DNA of 64,000 bases from Streptomyces sp. SolWspMP-5a-2 (GCF_900091845.1 NZ_FMCI01000044.1:62001-126000), one strand, 5' to 3'. Counted from the first letter of the stretch, positions 33,209 through 41,742 are shown. Notes: a model not told the origin generated them from the letters alone. Made by a program: numbers and translations.

Positions 33209-33374
33209 GCTGTCACTGTCGCCGTGACGTGGACCCGGCGGGGCGGGGTCCTTCCGCCTTGTCTGAATTGGGGTGGCGGGTGGCCTGTTGCGGTAGATGG
33301 CGGGGTTCTTCGTCACCCAGCCCGGGCCGCGGTCACCGTTCTCGAGGGGATGCTCGGCATCTGCTCGTAGCGGG

Positions 33375-34178
33375 TCAGGCAGCGGGTGCGCCCTGTGCCC
33401 GCTCCGTGGCCAGCGCCTGGTGCCGGTCGTTGCTGCGTCGGGCCCCATCAGGGCCTACTGCAGCAGTCAGGGCCCGGCATCGCAGTTCCGCCCACAGTGC
33501 GACGGCAGCCGGGTCGGCGGCACGCCACGCGGGTACGGTGCTGGCCCAAGCGCTGGCGCCGGCCGCAGTGTGGCCGTCCTCGATGAGCCGGATGGCGGTT
33601 TCGGCGGTGTCGGCCCAGGCGGGGCCGCGTGCGGCGAGCGCCCAGTCGACCAGCCAGATACGGGTGCTGTCGGCGAGGAGGTTGTGGGGGTTGATGTCGC
33701 CGTGGACGAGGTGGGTTCCGTGCAACTGCTCAAGCTCCCCTGGCGTGGCGTGTGCGGCCCACTGGTCGGACCAGGAGGGGAGGTGAGGTGTGCTGGGGGC
33801 CGGCAGCTCGGCGGCGGTGAGGAGGTCGGCGACGGCGGCGAGGTGCGGGGAGCCGGGGGTGAGGTCGGCGTGGAGGCCGTCGACGGCGTGGAAGGCGATC
33901 AGGTCCCAGTCCCAGGAGGAGCAGGAGGAGGTGGTGCGCCACAGGAGTGCGGGCGCCGCGGGGCCGGTGTGGGGTGCGACGGCGGCTTCTCGGTCATGGC
34001 CGGCGGAGTGCCCCCGGGTGGCCTTCACGAAGAGTGCTCCGCTGCCGGTGTCGAGGACGGCTGCAGCGTGGCAGTTGAACCCGGCGGTGATGTCGCGTAC
34101 GGCGGTGATGGTCCCGTGCCGGGTCGTCACGGCGTCGTGGATGTGGGCCGGGAGCCCGGCCCACGGGATGTGGGTCAC
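33375..34178 (-). CDS. Aminoglycoside-phosphotransferase-like kinase
   Basis: A 267-residue protein. GTG 34178 is preferred because it overlaps the preceding stop as GTGA; an in-frame ATG 34196 would add six residues. The catalytic loop is HGDINPHNLL near residue 165 and the metal-binding Asp lies in IWLVDWALA near 180, as in the APH/choline kinase superfamily. The N-lobe has FVKATRGH with a candidate ATP-binding Lys. The substrate is unknown: an antibiotic, an amino sugar or a small metabolite are all possible. It looks like cargo rather than a core phage gene. Confidence 0.8.
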   Translation of the reverse strand: MTHIPWAGLPAHIHDAVTTRHGTITAVRDITAGFNCHAAAVLDTGSGALFVKATRGHSAGHDREAAVAPHTGPAAPALLWRTTSSCSSWDWDLIAFHAVDGLHADLTPGSPHLAAVADLLTAAELPAPSTPHLPSWSDQWAAHATPGELEQLHGTHLVHGDINPHNLLADSTRIWLVDWALAARGPAWADTAETAIRLIEDGHTAAGASAWASTVPAWRAADPAAVALWAELRCRALTAAVGPDGARRSNDRHQALATERAQGAPAA

Positions 34179-34252
34179 TGCTGGGTGGCCCCGCATTTGC
34201 GGCAGCGGTTCGCGCCGCTCCACTGGACCCATTCGTGATCGCATTCGGCCAT
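34175..34252 (-). CDS. 25-residue zinc-ribbon peptide
   Basis: A very short gene starting at ATG 34252, nine bases after AAAGG. CDHEWVQWSG followed by RCRKCGATQ gives a C-H / C-x2-C zinc ribbon filling the entire peptide. Its stop overlaps the kinase start as GTGA, so it may serve mainly as a translational leader for the kinase, or act as a free zinc peptide. Similar mini-ribbons are frequent in actinophages. Confidence 0.55.
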   Translation of the reverse strand: MAECDHEWVQWSGANRCRKCGATQQ

Positions 34253-34490
34253 GGCGGGCATCCTTTCGTGCTGGTACGGGCGGCACTGTAGTGGTGGCGG
34301 GGGCGTGCCGGGAGGGCGCACGGAGGCGTGGACGGCTCGGTCCGGCTCCCTGTTCGTTCGTCTCGAACGCTCGGCAACGCGAGCGCTACGGGTGTCACAG
34401 CCAGGTGACGAGGCACCGGTTCGTCGTCGACGGCTGGGGCTGCGGGTGGATGCTCGCTGCTCCGAAGTTGATCTGAATCGAGGGGGCGTC

Positions 34491-34736
34491 ATGTTGACGA
34501 GACTGAGGGCCGCAGTTGCGGGAGCGCTGCTGGCGGGAGCGCTGCTGGCGCCGGTGGCCGTGGCGACGGATGCGGTGGCAGCTACCTGTGCCCGGCACAC
34601 GACGGGGGTGTGCCGGGCGAACTCGCCGCACCCGCGCGGGGCGATGGCGCGGTGCAAGGACGGCAGCTACTCCTACAGCGCTCACGCGCGGGGGACCTGC
34701 TCGAGGCACCACGGCGTGCGGTACTGGTACCGGTAG
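34491..34736 (+). CDS. Secreted DUF3761-like peptide
   Basis: An 81-residue protein on the plus strand starting at ATG 34491 after GAGGGGG. A signal peptide (LRAAVAGALLAGALLAPVAVA) ends near residue 30. The mature 50 residues contain four Cys (CARHTTGVC, RCKDGSYSYS, GTCSRHHGV), the pattern of small secreted DUF3761-type domains. It has its own terminator and lies opposite to the surrounding operons, the layout of a phage moron expressed by the lysogen. Confidence 0.78.
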   Translation: MLTRLRAAVAGALLAGALLAPVAVATDAVAATCARHTTGVCRANSPHPRGAMARCKDGSYSYSAHARGTCSRHHGVRYWYR

Positions 34737-34764
34737 CCGTCGCTGCTCGGGAAGTCTTCGGCCT

Positions 34765-34800
34765 GCTGCGCCCCGCCTCTTCGGGAGGACGGGGCGCAGC
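34765..34800. terminator. Bidirectional hairpin between convergent genes
   Basis: GCTGCGCCCCG at 34765-34775 pairs perfectly with 34790-34800, with further CCTC/GAGG pairing in the loop. It ends the rightward DUF3761-like gene and the long leftward operon that stops at 34818. Confidence 0.75.
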
Positions 34801-34817
34801 GGCGTTCGCAGGTACTC

Positions 34818-35150
34818 CTACTCCGTCATCTGCCTCTGCGCCGCCAGGAGGGTGGTCACCGTGGCGCCCTTGAGCGTGGTGGACATGGCCTCGACGAGGG
34901 CGTCCGCGGCCTCGGGCCCGTGCGTGGCCGCGACGTGCCGGACTCCGGCGACGATCGCCTCGGCGAAGGCCGCGGCGCCCGCGGCCAGGTTCGCTTTCCC
35001 TTGCGGGAGGTGGGCGGCGAGGGCGTGGTCGGTGGCGGTGCCCTGGTGGATCTGCATGGCCTGGATGAAGGCGCTGCGGCGGGGGTTGGTCATGCCGTCA
35101 GGGTCCCAGCCGGAGGGCGTGGGCATGCGCACTTCCAGGAGCTTCGGCAC
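34818..35150 (-). CDS. Hypothetical helical protein, last gene of the early operon
   Basis: A 110-residue protein with GTG start 35150; ATG 35126 is an alternative with a better-placed GGAAG. It is helical, with an Ala-rich half (AHLPQGKANLAAGAAAFAEAIVAGVRHV, EAADALVEAMSTTLKG). It begins one base after the upstream stop and ends at a terminator. The function is unknown. Confidence 0.55.
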   Translation of the reverse strand: MPKLLEVRMPTPSGWDPDGMTNPRRSAFIQAMQIHQGTATDHALAAHLPQGKANLAAGAAAFAEAIVAGVRHVAATHGPEAADALVEAMSTTLKGATVTTLLAAQRQMTE

Positions 35151-35151
35151 C

Positions 35152-35370
35152 TCAGAGCGGCCAGCCGGTGACGGGCGGGCGTTCGCCGACGGCCGCGACG
35201 TAGGAGATGACGTCGTCGACCTCGTCGGCCGACGTGTCGTCGAGGTCGACGGTGGCGGCGCCGAGGGCGGGGATGAGGCCGGGCTGGATTTCCCCGGTGG
35301 CGTAGAAGCGGCTGATGGGTCCGCCGTCGCGGATCGGGCGGACGATGGCGCGGATTTGGGTCTCGGTCAC
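35152..35370 (-). CDS. Small hypothetical protein
   Basis: A 72-residue protein starting at 35370. An N-terminal strand-helix (ETQIRAIVRPIRDGGPISRF) is followed by an acidic helix (TSADEVDDVISYVAAVGE). Compact, cytoplasmic and coupled to its downstream neighbour. The family is not recognised. Confidence 0.55.
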   Translation of the reverse strand: MTETQIRAIVRPIRDGGPISRFYATGEIQPGLIPALGAATVDLDDTSADEVDDVISYVAAVGERPPVTGWPL

Positions 35371-35423
35371 AGGTACTCCCCCGTGGTCGTGGTGGCGAGT
35401 TGGGTGGCGGCGGGGTCGGGTGG

Positions 35424-35654
35424 TCAGGCGGGGCCGACGTAGCGGTAGCCGGTGCTGGTCGGCCGGAAGCGGTCGAGGCGGATCCGCGTGCGTCGACCCG
35501 GCTTGGAGCCGCGGTGGCCGACGCTGCGGAGCACGACGAGTTCGACGATCGCGTGAGTGCCGTCGATCTCGGTGATGCGCACCTTGCGTCCGTGGCTGCG
35601 CGGGTCGTTGTCCTGCCAGATCTGGTCGATTGCGGGGGCGGGTGTGTCGGTCAC
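35424..35654 (-). CDS. Small basic beta protein (SH3/KOW-like)
   Basis: A 76-residue protein with GTG start 35654. The sequence AIDQIWQDNDPRSHGRKVRI, AIVELVV and RIRLDRFRPT suggests a five-strand SH3-like barrel of the type that binds nucleic acid or protein, common among small actinomycete phage proteins. The charge is strongly positive in the second half. Role unknown. Confidence 0.6.
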   Translation of the reverse strand: MTDTPAPAIDQIWQDNDPRSHGRKVRITEIDGTHAIVELVVLRSVGHRGSKPGRRTRIRLDRFRPTSTGYRYVGPA

Positions 35655-35707
35655 GTGTTTCTCCTCGCTGGGGCCCGGCCGATGGGCCCAGTCAAGCGGT
35701 CGAGTGG

Positions 35708-35899
35708 TCAGACGGTGGGCTCGGTTCCGTCGAAGGCGCTCGGGGCTGGGGCCTCGTAGTTGCCGTCCGCTCCGTTGCGGTCGCGGACTCCGCAGCAGCG
35801 CTCGCGCACGCGCTTGATGGCTGCTTGCGCCGCCTCCAGCTCGGCGCGCTGCGCTTCCTCGTCGTCGGCCGGGCGCTGCTCCGGGATGGGCGGGGTCAT
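35708..35899 (-). CDS. Small hypothetical helical protein
   Basis: A 63-residue protein starting at ATG 35899, overlapping the upstream stop by ATGA. One helix of about 30 residues (DDEEAQRAELEAAQAAIKRVRERCC) is followed by a coil. The function is unknown. Confidence 0.5.
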   Translation of the reverse strand: MTPPIPEQRPADDEEAQRAELEAAQAAIKRVRERCCGVRDRNGADGNYEAPAPSAFDGTEPTV

Positions 35900-36096
35900 G
35901 GGCCCTCCAGGGTTGTGCAGTGGTCGCCGTGGGTGATCTGGCGGTGCAGGGTGCGCACGCGGCGGACGGAGCGGGCGTAGCTGATGGCGGTGCAGAGGGC
36001 GATGACGCCCGCGGTGACGAACGTCAGTAGACCGCCTGCGATGCAGAGGAGGGCGGCCAGGACGAGGAGGCCGGGGCCGGCGGACAGGTCATGCAT
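35896..36096 (-). CDS. Small membrane protein
   Basis: A 66-residue protein starting at ATG 36096. Two hydrophobic stretches (GLLVLAALLCIAGGLLTFV and AGVIALCTAISYARSV) precede a basic cytoplasmic tail (RRVRTLHRQITHGDH). It overlaps the upstream gene by eight bases. The role is unknown. Confidence 0.6.
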   Translation of the reverse strand: MHDLSAGPGLLVLAALLCIAGGLLTFVTAGVIALCTAISYARSVRRVRTLHRQITHGDHCTTLEGP

Positions 36097-37438
36097 CGCG
36101 CACCACGTCCTCGCCCTCGCCCAGCGCCAGGAGTCGGACGTGCCCGCGCATCCGCTCGTACTTCTGCTCCGTGTCGTGCCCGTCCCACTGCGCCCGCTCA
36201 TCGTCGGCGTTGACGGGCGTCACGTGCTGGACGAGGTCGGCGTCGCGCGGGTGGATGTGCCAGGACATCTGCCGTCCGCCGACGGTCAGGTAGAGGAGCT
36301 GCCAGCCCTCCTGGTCCTCGACGTCCAGGGCGGGGGTGCGGACGGCGTTCGCGGGGTGGAGGGCGGCGAGCCAGGCGAGGAGCTGCGCGCGCTCGCGGTA
36401 TGCGGCGTCGCGCTCGGCCTCCGCGCGGCTGAGGTGGCAGGCGTAGCACCAGTCCGCGCAGGGGAGTTGCTCGGTGCTTCCGTCGGGGTTGCGGAGACTG
36501 AAGCGGATGTGGTTGTTCATGCCGCGGTCGATGAAGGCCAGCCAGTGAGCGGTCTCTGTGCGAGCGGCTTCGACGTCGCGGATCTCTGCGTCGATGAGGG
36601 TGCGCAGGAGGTGGCTGTCTTCGGGGGTGAGGCTGTGGGTGGCGCGAGCGGCGAGCAGCCGCATGGTGTGACGGCGGCCGTCGGGGTTGTCCTCGTCCGA
36701 GGGAAGCGGGGTGATCGCGGTGTGCAGCTCGGCGAGTCGGGCGTCCCACCACCGGGCCATGGAGACGCCGAGCGGCGGTGCTCCGGCGGCGATCCACCGC
36801 TCGTACAGGGCGACGACCCGGGCGTCCGGTGTCAGCGGTGTGGACGACGGGGGCGTGGCGTCGAGTTGGCGGACGAGCTCGAGGCGGGCCGCGTCATCGA
36901 TGCCGGGGCGGGGAGTGACCAGAGACTCGCGGAGGGCGGCGAGGCGTTGTTCGGCGTCGCCGTCGCAGCGGTGCTCGGGGCCACCCCAGGTGCGGAGGCA
37001 TGCCTTGCACCATGCCTCCGCGTCGTCGATGTCGAGGTACTCCTCCAGGACGGCGAGCGCCGTGGCGGAGGCCTTCTCCGCGTCGAATCCGGCTTCCTGT
37101 CCGTGGCCACTGCTGCAGGCCGTCTTCAGCGCGGTGGCAAGGCGATCCTGGAGGGGGTGCGTCGGGTCGGGTGCGGGGCGTGCCTGGATGGTGCAGGGGT
37201 CGATGGTGATGGTGCGGTGTTCCGTCTGTGGGGAGCCGCCGGTGGTGACCTTCCGCCAGGCGCTGCCGTCCTCGTCGTCGAGGTAGAAGGTGTGGCTTGC
37301 GTAGGTGACTTCGACGACATCGCGGAGGGTGCCGGTGAGGTGCCGGGCCCAGTAGGCGGGGAAGGCGGTGTTGTCGGTGACGACGGCTCGGAGGCGGCGA
37401 GCGGTGCAGGGGTCGCCGTTCCAGCGGGTCTCGGTCAT
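36089..37438 (-). CDS. Large early protein with C-terminal actinophage domain
   Basis: A 449-residue protein. I choose ATG 37438 because GAGGG then sits six bases upstream; ATG 37444 is too close to it. The middle has CKACLRTWGGPEHRC (zinc-like), and CADWCYACHLSRAEAERDAAY appears near residue 340. The C-terminal 110 residues (LAWLAALHPANAV, WQLLYLTVGGRQMSWHI, WDGHDTEQKYERMRGH) match a compact domain I recognise as recurrent in Streptomyces phages without assigned function. The protein may be a fusion of a helical N-terminal part with that module. Confidence 0.65.
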   Translation of the reverse strand: MTETRWNGDPCTARRLRAVVTDNTAFPAYWARHLTGTLRDVVEVTYASHTFYLDDEDGSAWRKVTTGGSPQTEHRTITIDPCTIQARPAPDPTHPLQDRLATALKTACSSGHGQEAGFDAEKASATALAVLEEYLDIDDAEAWCKACLRTWGGPEHRCDGDAEQRLAALRESLVTPRPGIDDAARLELVRQLDATPPSSTPLTPDARVVALYERWIAAGAPPLGVSMARWWDARLAELHTAITPLPSDEDNPDGRRHTMRLLAARATHSLTPEDSHLLRTLIDAEIRDVEAARTETAHWLAFIDRGMNNHIRFSLRNPDGSTEQLPCADWCYACHLSRAEAERDAAYRERAQLLAWLAALHPANAVRTPALDVEDQEGWQLLYLTVGGRQMSWHIHPRDADLVQHVTPVNADDERAQWDGHDTEQKYERMRGHVRLLALGEGEDVVRDA

Positions 37439-37440
37439 GG

Positions 37441-37944
37441 TCATCCCTCGGTGCGGGGTGTGGTTGCTTCAGCGGCCGGCTCGGTGAGGATGTGCGGGGT
37501 GTGTCCCCATAGGGCTTCGACGTGGTTGGCGGTGACGGGGACGTCTCGGTAGGGCTTGCCGGGCAGTGGTTCGCCGGTCTGGGCAGCCCACCAGCCGGCG
37601 CAGACCATCGCGCCGAGGGGCAGCCCGCGGAACGTCGCGACGGGGGTGTATGCGCCGGTGGCGGAGATGGGCAGTCCCTGGTGGCAGAAGAACGGCTCGT
37701 TCTCGGGGAGCTGCGCGCCGAGGGCTTCGCGTTCGGGCGAGCCGGGCCGGTAGGCGCAGTCGGCGCACGGGGTGCGCATGACGGCGGGTGGGCGTGGGGC
37801 GCGGTCTGCGGGGCCGCACGGGTCGTCGGTGAGTCCCTCACCCGTGCAGTGGTGGCATCGCTCACCGAGGGACTCGTCGGGGTCGGGGAGTCGTCCGCCT
37901 ACGCAGAAGGGGCACTTGAAGGGCGTGATCCGGAGGTCTGTCAC
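37441..37944 (-). CDS. Cysteine-rich zinc protein
   Basis: A 167-residue protein with GTG start 37944, coupled by GTGA. CPFCVGGRLPDPDE and CHHCTGEGL (residues 11-36) form a DnaJ-like CxxCxGxG ribbon, followed by TPCADCAYRPG and FFCHQGLP. The last pair could bind a second metal. The pattern is found in actinophage early proteins. It probably binds nucleic acid or protein; no function is known. Confidence 0.65.
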   Translation of the reverse strand: MTDLRITPFKCPFCVGGRLPDPDESLGERCHHCTGEGLTDDPCGPADRAPRPPAVMRTPCADCAYRPGSPEREALGAQLPENEPFFCHQGLPISATGAYTPVATFRGLPLGAMVCAGWWAAQTGEPLPGKPYRDVPVTANHVEALWGHTPHILTEPAAEATTPRTEG

Positions 37945-38039
37945 CTGGCTGCTCCGCCGAAGCGGCTGGTGGTGCCGCAGTAGGGGCCGTTGGAGCCGTC
38001 TTCGTCATCGTCTTCGGGTACGGGCTCGCGGGTGATCAT
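37941..38039 (-). CDS. 32-residue acidic peptide
   Basis: A very short gene from ATG 38039 with a strong GAGGAGA ribosome-binding site. It overlaps both neighbours by ATGA/GTGA, which supports translation. The peptide is acidic (PEDDDEDGS) then small and basic. It may only couple translation of its neighbours. Confidence 0.5.
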   Translation of the reverse strand: MITREPVPEDDDEDGSNGPYCGTTSRFGGAAR

Positions 38040-38239
38040 GAGGTCTCCTCGTCAGCGAAGTGGACGGTTCCCGCGTGGAGTTCGCCGACGTGGGTGATGT
38101 CGGTGGCTCCCCCGAGGCCCTGGTCGGGGAGGTCGAAGATGACGCGGCCGGAGGGGAACTCCACTCCGTGGAGGTCGGGTTGGTCCGGGGCGCGGATGAC
38201 GAAGCGTCGGGCGTACTGGATCTGATCGGGCTGCTGCAC
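38036..38239 (-). CDS. Small beta-rich protein
   Basis: A 67-residue protein with GTG start 38239 after AGGAG. Strand-like segments (YARRFVIRAPDQPDLHGVEF, GRVIFDLPDQG, ELHAGTVHFAD) suggest a small beta barrel. The function is unknown. Confidence 0.6.
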   Translation of the reverse strand: MQQPDQIQYARRFVIRAPDQPDLHGVEFPSGRVIFDLPDQGLGGATDITHVGELHAGTVHFADEETS

Positions 38240-38301
38240 AGTTCTGCTCCTGGTAGGTAGTGGCGGCGGCGTGGGGCTTTGCGGCTGATGAGGGTGGGCC
38301 G

Positions 38302-38853
38302 TCATCGGGCGCGGTTGCGCTGGATGGCTCGGGCGAGGAGGAATACCTCGGCGGGGATGGGTTTCTGGGTGTTGCGGTGGCTGCCGAGGATCTGCGCGAG
38401 GAGTCGCGCGGCGACGGGGTCGAGGAGGCCGGCGAGGACTCCTGGTGGGCCGCTGACGGCGTTGCCGACACCGTTCGTGAACCAGAGCCCCCGCTCGGCG
38501 TTCTCGGAGTGCCAGTAGGGGTTGGTGACGATCTCGTGGCTGGTGGCCGCTGCGAGGGTGCGGAGCTCCCTGGCTGCGGTGTCGCAGGTCTCGAGGGGCG
38601 TGGGACCTTCGGGAGCGCCCTGGTGCTGGGCAGGTCCGGCGGACTGGGTGAGGTAGAAGACGTTCGACGCCGGCGTCGGCGAGGTGCCGGAGTGGCCGGG
38701 GCAGAAGTCCTGGCCGCTGGGGTGGGTGCGCCAGCCGAGGCCGCGGCCGATCCCGCGTGCTTCCGTGATGCTGGGCGCGTCGGTGTAGAGGCGCACCGTG
38801 CAGGCGCCGTCGGCCCATGAGCGGTTGCAGTGGAGGGTGATGGTGGTGCTCAC
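38302..38853 (-). CDS. Hypothetical protein with N-terminal zinc-like domain
   Basis: A 183-residue protein with GTG start 38853 overlapping the upstream stop. The N-terminal 55 residues (LHCNRSWADGACTVRLYTD to DFCPGHSG) hold four Cys/His and recall small Streptomyces phage domains. The C-terminal half is helical (VLAGLLDPVAARLLAQIL). The role is unknown. Confidence 0.6.
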   Translation of the reverse strand: MSTTITLHCNRSWADGACTVRLYTDAPSITEARGIGRGLGWRTHPSGQDFCPGHSGTSPTPASNVFYLTQSAGPAQHQGAPEGPTPLETCDTAARELRTLAAATSHEIVTNPYWHSENAERGLWFTNGVGNAVSGPPGVLAGLLDPVAARLLAQILGSHRNTQKPIPAEVFLLARAIQRNRAR

Positions 38854-39224
38854 CGGCCGCCCTCCGTCTGCCGCCCGGCGGGCTGCACAGAGCCGTTGAG
38901 GGTGGCCCGGGAGTTGTCGACGATCACCGTGGAGGGGAGCTTTTCGAGCGTCTCCCGGTCCGGGTGCCGGTCCAGGACCGGGGTGGTGCCGAGGAGGGCT
39001 CGGGCGAACTGGACGGCGGGCTCGTCGTCGGGGCGATCGATCCGGGCGCCCAGGAGCGAGAGCCGTTCCTGTTCTTCCTCGAGCCAGGTCGTCAGCGGGT
39101 CACGGAGTCGCATGAGGGCGGCGAGGTAGATGAGGAGGTGCTCGCTGTTGCTGTCGACGCGTCCTCGGGGTTGGGGTGCTCGGAGGAGGGTGATCGCGTT
39201 GTCGATGTCGGCAAGTGGGTGCAT
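38850..39224 (-). CDS. Hypothetical helical protein
   Basis: A 124-residue protein starting at ATG 39224. It is mostly helical (HPLADIDNAITLLRAP, EHLLIYLAALMRLRDPLTTWLEEEQERLS) with an Asp/Arg-rich loop. It overlaps the next gene by four bases. The family is not recognised. Confidence 0.6.
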   Translation of the reverse strand: MHPLADIDNAITLLRAPQPRGRVDSNSEHLLIYLAALMRLRDPLTTWLEEEQERLSLLGARIDRPDDEPAVQFARALLGTTPVLDRHPDRETLEKLPSTVIVDNSRATLNGSVQPAGRQTEGGR

Positions 39225-39294
39225 CGGGTGGGCCTTTCACGCCGGGGAAGGGGCGGGGGCGCGGCTCGTGCGCGCCCCGCGAGAGGGGCTTTTG

Positions 39295-39696
39295 TCAGGC
39301 TCGGGGCGCGGCGGGCTGGAGGATGGCGAGGACGTCACGGGCCGCGGCGTGGTACGCCTCGTGGTCCACGGCCGTGAGGCTCGAGTACGGGATGGACTGA
39401 CGTCCGGTTGCCTGGTCGTGGGCGGCGAGGGTGCGGGCGACGTCGTCGAGGGACGGCTGGGCGGGGCGCTCGCGCTCGTAGCTCACGATGATCTCGTCGA
39501 CACCGGGCCAGAAGGCGACCGCGCCTTCGGGGATCGTGGCGTCCGCGGGGAGTTGGTGGTCGGCGCGGTAGGAGCGGATGGCGTCCTGCCAGGCGGCGTT
39601 GACGGCGGTGTGGTTGGCGCCGTGCGTTTGGTCGACGGGGACTACGAACTCACGCCGGGTGTACGAGATAGCACGCTGCGTGTGCGACTGAGGCAT
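39295..39696 (-). CDS. Hypothetical protein
   Basis: A 133-residue protein starting at ATG 39696. An alpha/beta layout (SYTRREFVVPVD, HTAVNAAWQDAIRSYRAD, DEIIVSYERERP, DVARTLAAHDQATGR) suggests a compact soluble domain of a type seen in other Streptomyces elements. No family name can be given. Confidence 0.6.
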   Translation of the reverse strand: MPQSHTQRAISYTRREFVVPVDQTHGANHTAVNAAWQDAIRSYRADHQLPADATIPEGAVAFWPGVDEIIVSYERERPAQPSLDDVARTLAAHDQATGRQSIPYSSLTAVDHEAYHAAARDVLAILQPAAPRA

Positions 39697-39736
39697 GGCA
39701 ACTCCACTGTCAGATAGAGGTTGTTGGCGGTTTGGG

Positions 39737-39922
39737 TCAGGTGCGGGAGTGGTCTGGTCGAGGACGCGGCAGGGTCTGGGGCATCCTGCGGCGGGCGGCG
39801 CGGGCGGCGCGGGCGGCGAAGAAGAGAGCGAGAGCGCCCGCGGTGACGAGCAGCGCGATGGCGACGGTTGCGAGGGCGGCCCAGCCGATGAGCGCGCCGA
39901 CGAAGATGAATAGGCCGTTCAC
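39737..39922 (-). CDS. Small membrane protein
   Basis: A 61-residue protein starting at ATG 39922, overlapping the exonuclease stop. A long hydrophobic stretch (FIFVGALIGWAALATVAIALLVTAGALALFF, broken here into one or two helices) is followed by a basic tail (RAARAARRRMPQ). Role unknown. Confidence 0.6.
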   Translation of the reverse strand: MNGLFIFVGALIGWAALATVAIALLVTAGALALFFAARAARAARRRMPQTLPRPRPDHSRT

Positions 39923-41595
39923 TCGACGCTGCCGGATTCGTCGGTGATGCCCGGGCCGTTGTGGTCAAGCAGCTCGGGCCCGAGCCGGGCCGGATCGGCA
40001 GGCCTGGCGAGCAGGCGCTGCAGTCGGCCGACAACCGCGCGGGCCTCTTCGGGGCTGGCCACGAGGACGCGCACTTCGTCGACCAGGTCGACGGCGAGGT
40101 CACGCTCTCGGCGAAGCCGGGCCTGTTCAGCGTCCGCGACCTTGAGCACGGCGTCAGCGCACTGCACGTAGAGGTGTTGCTCCGGGTCACGGTCCCACCT
40201 CGAGACCGCTGTGGCGTACAACTCGCGGCGGGCAAAGGCGTCCGGTGTCCTGGGCTCTGGCTGTTCCGCCTCGGCGGCCAGGCTGTGCAGCATGGCGGCG
40301 GGGTCGCCGGTGTGCTGGGCTACGGCGTTGGCTGCCTCGTGGAGCATCGCCGCCTTGTAGGTGGGCAGCAGGGCCAGCAGCGCGGCGGCGGCCAGGCCGA
40401 CGTCGACGGTGATGGTGCGGCAGGCGTCGGCCGCGCTCACCCCCAGGGCGTGGACGGGGCACTCGGGGTGTGTGACTGTGCCTCCGCATTCGCACGACCT
40501 GGCTTCATACCTGCGCCGCGCCGCGCGGACGATCTCCTGCACAAGGTCGGGGTCCTGACCGGGCAGGCCACTGACGGAGACTGGTTCGTCGTCGACGACG
40601 GTTCGGCACAGGTCCGGGATCTCCACCTCGGGCTGGGTGTCGGGCGTCAGAGCGAAGCCCGCCTGGCGGACCCCAGCCGCGCGCGACACGGCGTCGGTGA
40701 TGATGCGTCCGGCCTGCTCGGTCCAGGCGCTGACGCAGGAGAGGACCGCGTCGATACCGCCGACCTGGGCTTCACGGGTGTCGGCGTAGAGGTGGAGGCG
40801 GTCGAGGATCTCGCGGTAGATGTCGGCGCGGACCGCGACCGCGTACGGCCGCTCCGCGGCGGCGGCCAGCGCGCGGATCGCGGCGTCGGCGTCGGCGCCG
40901 TAGGCCACCCGGTCGTGCGGGTGGGCGTCGGCCCAGGTACGGCCGCGGTTCCAGTGGGCGTAGAGGGTGCCGGCGACGAGGTCCCGCAGTTCCGCGTGCG
41001 GGCGGACAACCTGCGTGCGGGCGGCGTCGTACAGGTCACGGACCCAGCGGGCGTCTCCGAGCGCGGTGTGCGCGACGTCGTCGGCGGGCGGTTCGACTCC
41101 GAGGGTGCGGGAGAGGGTGCGGGAGGACCAGGGCAGGGGGCCTGCGGCCTCGAGGCCGGTGCGGGCCGCGGCGAGCTGGACGATGTCGTAGGGGCGGTAG
41201 TGCCACTGGGCGCGGCCGGGGCCGAGGAGGCGGCGCAGGTGCCGGTCGTCGAACCCGGGGTTGGAGCCGATGACCACGGTGCCGGACAGGAGGCTGGTGA
41301 TGGCGGTGACCACCTCCGCGCGGGTCATGGCCACGAGGGCTTCGCTGCCGTCGCCGGTGTAGGCGGCCTCGGCGTGCGGGGGCACGGCGAAGCGCTCCAG
41401 GTAGCGGCCGATCTGAAGGGCCTCGCGGTCGGCGGTGGCGAGGCTGGGGCGGATCTGCCACACGTACTCGGTGTCGGTGTGGTGGCCACCCTCGAACTCT
41501 CTGAGGATCACGGCGACCTCCCAGGCGACACCGATCTCGGCGTCGAGGTGGGTGGTCTCGCAGTCCACGAAAGCCAGCGGCATCATGCTCGGCAC
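39919..41595 (-). CDS. DnaQ-like 3'-5' exonuclease with long C-terminal region
   Basis: A 558-residue protein with GTG start 41595. The N-terminal 175 residues carry the DEDDh motifs: VDCETTHLD at about 10-18 (Exo I), GSNPGFDDRHL near 109 (Exo II) and HTALGDARW near 176 (Exo III). The remaining 380 residues are helical with a Cys/His cluster (CECGGTVTHPECPVHALG near residue 365) and no polymerase motif. It could trim DNA or RNA ends during phage replication or host takeover. It lies within the long early operon. Confidence 0.82.
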   Translation of the reverse strand: MPSMMPLAFVDCETTHLDAEIGVAWEVAVILREFEGGHHTDTEYVWQIRPSLATADREALQIGRYLERFAVPPHAEAAYTGDGSEALVAMTRAEVVTAITSLLSGTVVIGSNPGFDDRHLRRLLGPGRAQWHYRPYDIVQLAAARTGLEAAGPLPWSSRTLSRTLGVEPPADDVAHTALGDARWVRDLYDAARTQVVRPHAELRDLVAGTLYAHWNRGRTWADAHPHDRVAYGADADAAIRALAAAAERPYAVAVRADIYREILDRLHLYADTREAQVGGIDAVLSCVSAWTEQAGRIITDAVSRAAGVRQAGFALTPDTQPEVEIPDLCRTVVDDEPVSVSGLPGQDPDLVQEIVRAARRRYEARSCECGGTVTHPECPVHALGVSAADACRTITVDVGLAAAALLALLPTYKAAMLHEAANAVAQHTGDPAAMLHSLAAEAEQPEPRTPDAFARRELYATAVSRWDRDPEQHLYVQCADAVLKVADAEQARLRRERDLAVDLVDEVRVLVASPEEARAVVGRLQRLLARPADPARLGPELLDHNGPGITDESGSVE

Positions 41596-41631
41596 AGGGA
41601 GAATTCCGTTTCATTCAGGGTGAGTTGACCG

Positions 41632-41733
41632 TCACCAGCGGGTGCGGGAGGCCAGGAGCAGACATCCGGCGGCGAGACCGAGACCGAGACCGGTCAGGGC
41701 CAGGAGGCCGGGGAGCTGCGGCACCGGCCTCAC
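41632..41733 (-). CDS. 33-residue membrane peptide (tentative)
   Basis: A short open frame from GTG 41733, or GTG 41724 with a weak GAGG, encoding one hydrophobic helix (LPGLLALTGLGLGLAAGCLL) and a basic end (ASRTRW). Good third-position GC and position in the operon support it; the weak ribosome-binding site argues against. It would fill the gap before the exonuclease. Confidence 0.4.
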   Translation of the reverse strand: MRPVPQLPGLLALTGLGLGLAAGCLLLASRTRW

Positions 41734-41742
41734 GGGCTGATC

